Shown: positions 6,996 to 12,141 of the stretch, piece by piece | Layout of the letters: the number at the start of each line of letters is the position of its first letter | Numbering within the stretch: the stretch's first letter is position 1 | From: Dictyocoela muelleri | Lineage: Eukaryota; Microsporidia | DNA: 12,141 nucleotides | Direction: 5' to 3' | NCBI GenBank assembly: GCA_016256075.1 | Contig: SDVU01000584.1 | Location: 1 to 12,141 of the forward strand | Translations under genes and position numbers: made by a program | The notes under the pieces: generated by a model | Told to the model about the DNA's origin: nothing | Seen by the model: the letters and a program-made list of their open reading frames with translations, nothing else | Database searches by the model: none

Positions 6996-8090
6996 CTAAT
7001 TACTGTTAATCTTGATAGTGTGTCTGCAATGGATTTTTATTTCCTTCATTGTGTTTAACTGTAATATAAAATTTTTGCAGAAGCATTTTTCACCTCTGTA
7101 GCCTTGTCGTGAGGTTTTATCCGGAATCAGATTCTTGTTATAAGATTGAATTATTACCTTACTGTCGAATAAAATAGGCCTAAAGTGATGCAGGGCTTCT
7201 AGAACTGCCAACTCCTTCTCTCGGTGATACTGTAATTCAATTCACTAGGATTAATTTTATAACTATAAAATCCTATAGGTTTATTCTATTTTGGTAGAAC
7301 TTCCCCTAAAACTGTTTCATAAGCGTTGGTTTCTAAAATAAAACTTTATTTTATAGTTGGGATAAATTCATGCTACTTTTTTTTCAATTTCTTCTATTAT
7401 GCTTATCAATTCATTTTGATTATTTTTAGACCATGAAAAAGTGTTTTTTTCGCAATTTTCTCGTTAGAAACATAGTTTTTTTTATGACAGATTGCATGAA
7501 CCCCCCCCAAAAAAAAAGAAAAAAAAACAATTTATTACTCCTAATATTTTCTGAATATTTTTTTATTCTTTGGTTTAATTTTCCTAACTGGCCCAACTTA
7601 CCAATAACCGATATTACTCCATCTAGTGATATTATATGATATAAAAATTCCACATTATTCTAAAAAAATTCACATTTATCAAATTTTATTGGTAATCCGT
7701 TCTCATGTAGTATTTAAGAACTTCACATATGTGAAAAGAATGCTTTTATTCGTCTTCTTAATGGATAAAAAAGTCTTCAATGCAAACTTTTACATAACTA
7801 AAGAGGTTTAACAATTCATCCATTGCCCTCTGAAAAGTTCTCAAGGTATTAGATAATTAAAATGGAGTTCGCAAAAATTCGTACCGGTAGTTTTTTTATT
7901 TCAAAGGCGGTGTACTTAATTGATTTTTCGTCTAGCGGTATTAGGTAATAATCAAGGTTTAAGTAAATTTTAGAGAATACAGTAGAGTTATGTAGTTGTG
8001 TAGTTATTTTCGTAATAGTTGGAAAATATAGATAGTTTTTCCGAGTTATTTTATTCAATTTACGATAATAAATTACCAGGCGCACTCTTC
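6996..8090 (-). pseudogene. Reverse transcriptase and RNase H relic of the Gypsy element
   Basis: From 8085 downward, the minus strand shows the opening RT blocks of Ty3/Gypsy elements: YRKLNKIT, FSKIYLNLDYYLIPLDEKS and KYTAFE. The YVKVCIEDF block near 7780 sits where the family's YxDD catalytic box lies. HIISLDGVI (near 7640) corresponds to the LGHxIS-G region after the palm. The RNase H part (7345-6996) shows an ETNAYETVLGEVL block and ELAVLEALHHFRPILFD, matching the family's E-L-L-A-V-(V/L)-x-A-L-x-x-(F/W)-R pattern. The region is broken repeatedly. A poly-C/poly-A tract lies inside it at 7501-7529. Confidence 0.85.
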
Positions 8091-8264
8091 TATTTATTTT
8101 TGGGATTGGGAATTATGTAACAAAACTTTGAATTGCTTTCTTGTATTATATTATTTTCTAATAGGTAATTTAATTCTTTTCCAACCTCTCCATCATTTTT
8201 GGGGAATTCGATATTAAGGTAAGTAAATACTTTTATCACACTTCAAAATTATTTTATGTTTGGG

Positions 8265-8775
8265 TTATTTTATTTTACCAATTTCTATGTAATTAAACTT
8301 GTAAAATTTTATCTTTTCTATAGTTTTCAATTTTAAGTCGGAGGTTATAATGGCGTTTATACGTGTTTTATTTATTAATTTATTTTCAAATTCATTTAAT
8401 TGGCTTCCTAAAACAAATACAATATACTTATTGTCAAGTGAAATCGTTCCTTCCATTAGATCGATCTTTGCAGAGTTACTTAATAAGAAATTCATTCAAA
8501 GAATTCCCGGTATTGACATTTTCTTCAGAAATTTTAATTTGAAATTATTTGGCGCCGACATGTCGCCTTGTAGATACAGTTTCAGGTTTGTTTCATGAGA
8601 TGTTTCAATTGTGGTTCCCTCTGCTGAGATCGCTGTATTCTTATTTGATTGTTCAATTTGCATGTGACTATCGTTTTCTATATTTTCATCATTGTAAGTG
8701 AAAGCAGATCTAGTATCCAGAAGAAAAATATGAGAAATTTTATTGTAAACTACTTCTATCTCAAGAGTTTGAGCT
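8265..8775 (-). pseudogene. Aspartic protease and following linker relic of the Gypsy element
   Basis: On the minus strand at about 8775-8690, ISHIFLLDT lies where retroelement proteases have their catalytic LLDTG box. At about 8515-8430, NFLLSNSAKIDLMEGTISLD resembles the protease's C-terminal ILGxDFL...A.ID...G.I pattern. The part to 8265 is the variable linker leading to RT. Broken fossil. Confidence 0.7.
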
Positions 8776-9138
8776 TTTAATTTAGGATATTTTATATCGG
8801 TATTACGCTGTTGATTCTTATTCTGTATTCATTTTTGCTTTTCGCTTTTATATCATGTTAATTATTAATTCTTCTGAAATAAGTTTCGTCATGAGTGTTG
8901 GTATTAAGTATGAGGAAAATTATCGCATTTCCTTACGTTTTTTATATCGTTGTTTTTGTTTTCCAAAATGTTTGGGGACTTATAATCAGTAATTTGTTCA
9001 AGCAAGGCTTCTTACGTAGAATCTATTAGTTCATACATTTCATCAATATTTTGGATATTTAATCGTGTCAAATCAACTGGGTTCGTTTTGACAACCCGTA
9101 ATAAGATGATTCTCGTTTTTCATCCTTTTCATTTTAAT

Positions 9139-9573
9139 TCAAATTAAGACATACACTAAATTTCCTTTAAGCATTTTCAAATTCTTGTTTATATTCAGAT
9201 ATTCGAAGATAATTGTTTTGTTTGATTTTAAAAAGTTGGTTAAGATACTTGACATGATTCTTACTAGGATATTTGTATTTAAATAAGGTCTGTATAATTT
9301 CCGCTGTTGCATTAAATGTTTTTGTACCAAAAAAGTTCGTAGAGATTGATGATTTCAATATTGCGAGCTTATCGGTCCTCACAACTACAAAGTTGTGCAG
9401 TTTGTACATTTCTTCTTTCAAAGCAAATAAATCTTGTTTTTCGATATTTTCTAGCATAGCAAAGTTTCTCTTCAAAATGATATTTGTATTTTCTAGGGAT
9501 ATATTAAATTATACTCTTTTTGGTGTAGATTCATCTTCAGATCTGGAGTTTAAATTCTTGCTTGAGCTCAAGT
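9139..9573 (-). pseudogene. Gag relic of the Gypsy element
   Basis: Minus-strand coding trace starting just inside the 5' LTR. The longest uninterrupted part (9475-9167, about 100 residues) is charged and helical, contains IEKQDLFALKEEMYKLHN and ends in TLFKYKYPSKNHVKYLNQLF...ISEYKQEFENA. That is the type of Leu/Lys-rich gag C-terminal region seen in Ty3/Gypsy elements. No CCHC knuckle was found with certainty between it and the protease. The call rests on position between LTR and protease as much as on sequence. Broken. Confidence 0.65.
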
Positions 9574-9878
9574 TGAAGTGTCTCGATAGGACGCGGCCAT
9601 AAATGATGAGCTAATCAAACAAAGACATCATTCAATTTTTTATTTAAATTCATATTACTTGCACGGAAGGCTTCATCGCTCTTCGATTGAAACATGAGTA
9701 TATATTTACAACTTCTTTTATAGTTATATTTAGAGAGAACAGGAGGAAATGATTATTTATTTGGAGGTATAATGTGTTCGATTGTTCAAAAATAAGATCT
9801 AAGGTTTTTTACAAAATTCTTGGATGTTCATGATCATTTTGCTTTTATTCTCAACAATTCATGTCGTGGTTCACAACA
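9574..9878 (-). repeat. 5' LTR of the Gypsy element
   Basis: The partner of 4996-5302, about 305 bp and roughly four-fifths identical by eye with a few small length differences. It starts TGAAGTGTCT on the plus strand and ends TCACAACA. It is the 5' LTR because coding runs on the minus strand away from it. A perfect 12-bp palindrome, CTTGAGCTCAAG (9561-9572), lies directly inside it where a primer-binding site is expected; I did not recognise a tRNA match. Confidence 0.88.
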
Positions 9879-9932
9879 TTATAATTGTTAAGTTTTTACC
9901 AAAGATGATTTTATTTTTTATTAAAAAGAATC

Positions 9933-9991
9933 CCGACATATTTACAGATTTTTCGACGAATGTCGGTCCGCAAAAACGCCTCAGCGTTTTT
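9933..9991. other. Two short perfect hairpins in a locally G+C-richer spot
   Basis: CCGACAT (9933-9939) pairs with ATGTCGG (9960-9966), and AAAAACGC (9972-9979) pairs with GCGTTTTT (9984-9991) across a 4-base loop. They lie between the Gypsy 5' LTR and the right 22-bp array. I cannot assign a role. They could be relics of an older element's end or of a small RNA. Confidence 0.5.
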
Positions 9992-10065
9992 AAGGACTGT
10001 CAATCAAGATATTTATGATCTAATTATTTTGAATTCATTAAAAAGAGCTCAATATAATGATTGTT

Positions 10066-10204
10066 CTATAATAATGAAATACTGGGTCTATAATAATGAA
10101 ATGATTGGTCTATAATAATGAAATTATAGGTCTATATTAATGAAATGATAGGTTTATAATATTAAAATAATGGTCGTATAATAATGAAATGATGAGTTTA
10201 TATA
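10066..10204 (-). repeat. 22-bp tandem array, right copy (about seven units, inverted)
   Basis: Units of the type CTATAATAATGAAATGAT recur every 22 bases, with starts at 10066, 10088, 10110, 10132, 10154, 10176 and 10198. They are the reverse complement of the unit at 713-816. The seventh unit is cut at TATA|CAGG, where the IS630-type transposon begins. Units on the outer (right) side are the more diverged. Confidence 0.9.
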
Positions 10205-10210
10205 CAGGCT

Positions 10211-10336
10211 AATTCATAAAAGAATGGACAAAATTCATAAAAGAATGGACAAAATTCATAAAAGAATGGACAAAATTCATAAAAGAATGGACAAAATTCA
10301 CAAAAGAATGGACAAAATTCAGAAAAGAATGGAAAA
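10211..10336 (+). repeat. 21-bp minisatellite, six units
   Basis: Unit AATTCATAAAAGAATGGAC plus AA, with starts at 10211, 10232, 10253, 10274, 10295 and 10316. The first four units are identical, and the fifth and sixth are slightly changed. It lies directly inside the presumed left end of the IS630-type element, so it may be an iterated transposase-binding region. There are no spacers, so it is not a CRISPR. Confidence 0.92.
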
Positions 10337-10942
10337 AAATCTGAAAAATAAAAAAATAAAAAATTGATAAAAAAATTAAATAAAAAAATTAAATTAGCAA
10401 ATTAAAGGTAATTAAAAAAATAAAAAACTTAAAATAGAAAATTTAAATTTAAAAATTAAAAAAATATATTTATAAATTTAAAAAAACAAAAAAAAGAAAA
10501 TTTAAACTTTTCAAATTCCAAAAAAAGTAAATGTAAAAAATTAAAAAATAAAAAAAAACAAAAAATAGGAAATAAAAATTTTTAAAGTTGAAAAATGAAT
10601 ATAAAATAAAAAACTTAAAATTAAAAATTTGAATTTTAAAATTTTTATTTAAAAACAAAAAATTAAAAATTTTAATTTAAAAATAAAAAAATTGAAAAAA
10701 AAAATTAAAAAATTAAAAAAATTAAAAAATTAAAAAAATAAAAAATAAAAAAATTAAAAAATTAAAAATTCAACAATTCAACAATTCAACAATTCAACAA
10801 TTGAACAAATTAAAAAATTAAAAAATTAAAAATAAAAAATTAAAAAATTAAAAAATTAAAAAATTAAAAATAAAAAATTAAAATTGTTTGAAAAATTAAA
10901 ATTGTTTTAAATTAAAAATTGTTAAAAATTAAATAAAATTTT
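10337..10942 (+). other. A-rich low-complexity arm of the transposon
   Basis: About 600 bases almost purely A and T with A strongly favoured on the plus strand, built from AAAAATTAAAAA-like words and a short ATTCAAC run (10768-10803). The only frames here encode F/L/Y/I-rich low-complexity strings, which I do not regard as genes. Much of it belongs to the transposon's long left inverted arm. Confidence 0.7.
10582..10662 (+). repeat. Inverted repeat arm, left (at least 81 bp)
   Basis: Begins TTAAAGTTGAAAAATGAAT. Over 81 bases it matches the reverse complement of 12061-12141 with only two mismatches that I can find. The match is cut off by the window's right edge, so the arm is longer outward. 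Confidence 0.9.
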
Positions 10943-11947
10943 TTAATTAGGAAAAATACCATTAAAAACATTATTGACTTTCCCCCACATATTAGAATAA
11001 AAATTTCTAAAAAACTCCGATTCATGGTTGTTAAATTTAAATATAGAGTCTGTTATGTATTGCATTAATGTTATTTTGTTTGTTGCTTTCGGTCTCCTTT
11101 TTGAAATGTAACTTTTGAGCGTTCCAAATACATTTTCGATGGGATTTAATTCTGGGGAATAAGAAGGCAAAAACAAATAAGAAATGTTATTATTACTAAA
11201 AAATGTCTTTATGTGAGGGGAATGATGAAATCTCACATTATCCATAATAAGTACACAATCTGAGTTTAAAACATTTGAATCATATGCTTCTGTCAAAAAT
11301 TCATAAAAAAATGTGCCATTAAATGCACCTTCAATTAACTTGTATTTTAAAATTCCCGATGGAGAGAATATCGCACATAGCGAAATATTCTTACCTTTTG
11401 AAGGTTTCAAAAAACTTACTGCATCTACATTAATAGGGCTATATCCATATGAATTGCTTACATGTAAATTAAAGCCACTTTCATCTAAAAATAAGACGGT
11501 TTTATTTCTAAAACCAATTATTCTTGCACAATACTCAATAACTAAACTTTTGTGGTTTTCGGAATTTAGAGTATTTGATCTTCTCTTTATTCTTTTCCGA
11601 CTTAGACCACTCGATTTTACAAGCCTTTGAATTGATGAAATTGATGTATTTCCGAATTTTTCTTTGAATACTTCACGTGCTCCAATCTGTGTCAATGAAT
11701 TATCATAAGAAAAAATTTCTCTCAAAAAATTTTCTTTCTGAGTAGAGTCATTTTTTTTACGGCCGTTTTTCTTTTTATAGTCTTCGAAAGTGGCGTTAGT
11801 ATTTTCATCAAGGTATTTTAAAATTTTGTAAATTGATGATTTCCCAAGCGTTGTAATTTTCATCAATTCACTCGGTGATTTTTCATTTTTTAAGCGTTTT
11901 ATTAGCTCGAAATGATGTAAGGTTATGAAAATATATTTTTTTTCCAT
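10943..11947 (-). CDS. IS630/Tc1-mariner superfamily DD34E transposase
   Basis: An uninterrupted 334-residue protein, a normal length for the superfamily, with ATG at 11945-11947 and TAA at 10943-10945. It cuts and rejoins transposon DNA at the terminal repeats in the nucleus. Residues 23-48 (SPSELMKITTLGKSSIYKIL) look like a first helix-turn-helix. A basic linker KKNGRKK (60-66) follows, then a second helix-turn-helix at about 84-115 (GAREVFKEKFGNTSISSIQR). The DDE_3-type core carries Asp155 in FLDESGFN, Asp236 in LIMDNVRFHH and Glu271 in YSPELNPIENVFGTLK, with 34 residues between the last two (DD34E). All three catalytic residues are present. ATG 11947 is the first Met, and A-rich sequence upstream resembles the start context expected in such DNA. 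It stands alone between the element's inverted arms. It is the only intact gene here, so the element may still be active or only recently silent. Confidence 0.93.
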   Translation of the reverse strand: MEKKYIFITLHHFELIKRLKNEKSPSELMKITTLGKSSIYKILKYLDENTNATFEDYKKKNGRKKNDSTQKENFLREIFSYDNSLTQIGAREVFKEKFGNTSISSIQRLVKSSGLSRKRIKRRSNTLNSENHKSLVIEYCARIIGFRNKTVLFLDESGFNLHVSNSYGYSPINVDAVSFLKPSKGKNISLCAIFSPSGILKYKLIEGAFNGTFFYEFLTEAYDSNVLNSDCVLIMDNVRFHHSPHIKTFFSNNNISYLFLPSYSPELNPIENVFGTLKSYISKRRPKATNKITLMQYITDSIFKFNNHESEFFRNFYSNMWGKVNNVFNGIFPN

Positions 11948-12141
11948 GAGGATTATTTTTTTTTTCTATTTTATTATTTATTATTTTTAATTACATAAAT
12001 TTTTAATTTTCAACTAATTTTAATTTTTTCTTTTTAATTTTTTTAATTTTTTTTTTCATTTTTTTTATTTTTAAATAAAAATTTTAAAATTAAAATTTTT
12101 AATTTTAAGTTTTTTATTTTATATTCATTTTTCAACTTTAA
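11948..12141 (-). other. T-rich low-complexity right arm of the transposon
   Basis: Mirror image of the A-rich arm: T-dominated on the plus strand, with TTTTTAATTTTTTTAATT-like words. It contains the presumed upstream region of the transposase (11948-11975), in which I see no clear promoter motif, and the visible part of the right inverted repeat. Confidence 0.65.
12061..12141 (-). repeat. Inverted repeat arm, right (truncated by window edge)
   Basis: Reverse complement of 10582-10662 with two mismatches. The homology is still perfect at the last base of the window, so the arm continues outside. Confidence 0.9.

Larger units (their letters stand above)
4996..9878 (-). mobile_element. Ty3/Gypsy LTR retrotransposon, old and broken
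   Basis: Two direct repeats of about 306 bp (4996-5302 and 9574-9878) bound an internal region that reads, on the minus strand, gag, protease, RT, RNase H, integrase. That is the Ty3/Gypsy (Metaviridae) order. Both LTRs read TGA...CACAACA on the plus strand, so TG...CA on the coding strand as well. A 4-bp direct repeat TTAT flanks the element (4992-4995, 9879-9882); in such A/T-rich DNA this is weak support. The LTRs look about four-fifths identical by eye, pointing to an old insertion. The internal region is broken many times (well over ten breaks) and carries a later MITE insertion at 5928-6489. No envelope-like gene is seen. Confidence 0.9.
10205..12141 (-). mobile_element. IS630/Tc1-mariner-type transposon, right end outside the window
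   Basis: It contains an intact transposase (10943-11947) between long inverted repeats, of which 10582-10662 and 12061-12141 are the part visible on both sides. The left border is inferred at TA|CAGGCTAATTC (10203-10205): a CAGG start next to TA is typical of the superfamily, and the tandem array on its left is interrupted exactly there. If so, each inverted repeat is over 450 bp, and the right end would lie roughly 380 bp beyond the window. The intact gene and nearly identical arms suggest a recent insertion. Confidence 0.75.

Noticed and set aside
7433-7811. Two plus-strand open frames, 61-68 codons
   Set aside because: Antisense to the RT relic and partly made of poly-C/poly-A sequence.
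9273-9602. Plus-strand open frame of about 109 codons
   Set aside because: Antisense to the gag relic and running into the LTR; no recognisable domain.
10211-10336. CRISPR-like regular repeat
   Set aside because: Units abut directly with no unique spacers, and everything else in the window is eukaryotic transposon sequence. It is a minisatellite.
10470-10658. Minus-strand frame rich in F, L, Y and I, looking like a membrane protein
   Set aside because: A by-product of A-rich low-complexity DNA in the transposon arm; no start context or family.
11313-11630. Plus-strand open frame of about 105 codons
   Set aside because: Lies opposite the well-supported transposase at 10943-11947 and has no motif of its own.

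Overview
This window is a strongly A+T-rich eukaryotic stretch that consists almost entirely of transposable elements. I recognise no host gene, tRNA or rRNA. The mix of a compact Ty3/Gypsy retroelement, a Merlin (IS1595-like) transposon, a pogo/Tigger transposon, an IS630/Tc1-mariner transposon and short foldback elements suggests a large-genome, A+T-rich microsporidian. That is an inference from element content and base composition, since no host gene is available for placement.

Layout from left to right: bases 1-217 are low-complexity A/T. A broken gag-like trace lies at 218-516 (+). An array of 22-bp units occupies 713-816. A foldback/MITE-type element lies at 826-1343. A 2.8-kb pogo/Tigger-type transposon spans 1784-4560, is flanked by TA, and carries a decayed minus-strand transposase. 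That transposase is interrupted by a Merlin-type transposon at about 2391-3303. An old minus-strand Ty3/Gypsy element spans 4996-9878, with two LTRs of about 306 bp, a polypurine tract, and traces of gag, protease, RT, RNase H and integrase. Its integrase is split by a second MITE (5928-6489) flanked by the 8-bp direct repeat GTAATGTC. At 10066-10204 an array of the same 22-bp unit as at 713-816 appears in inverted orientation. It is cut by what looks like the left end (10205) of an IS630/Tc1-mariner transposon that runs off the right edge of the window. That last element has the only intact gene here, a 334-aa DD34E transposase at 10943-11947 (-).

The elements are layered rather than working together. 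Order of insertion can be partly read: Merlin is younger than Tigger, the 562-bp MITE is younger than the Gypsy element, and the IS630 element is younger than the right 22-bp array. The two inverted 22-bp arrays may be the ends of a single older foldback element, into which a MITE, Tigger and Gypsy were inserted. A recurring design is noteworthy: several unrelated-looking elements have ends built of iterated 20-22-bp units. I see no new enzymatic system. The interest lies in this nesting, in the iterated-end architecture and in one apparently recent, intact transposon.
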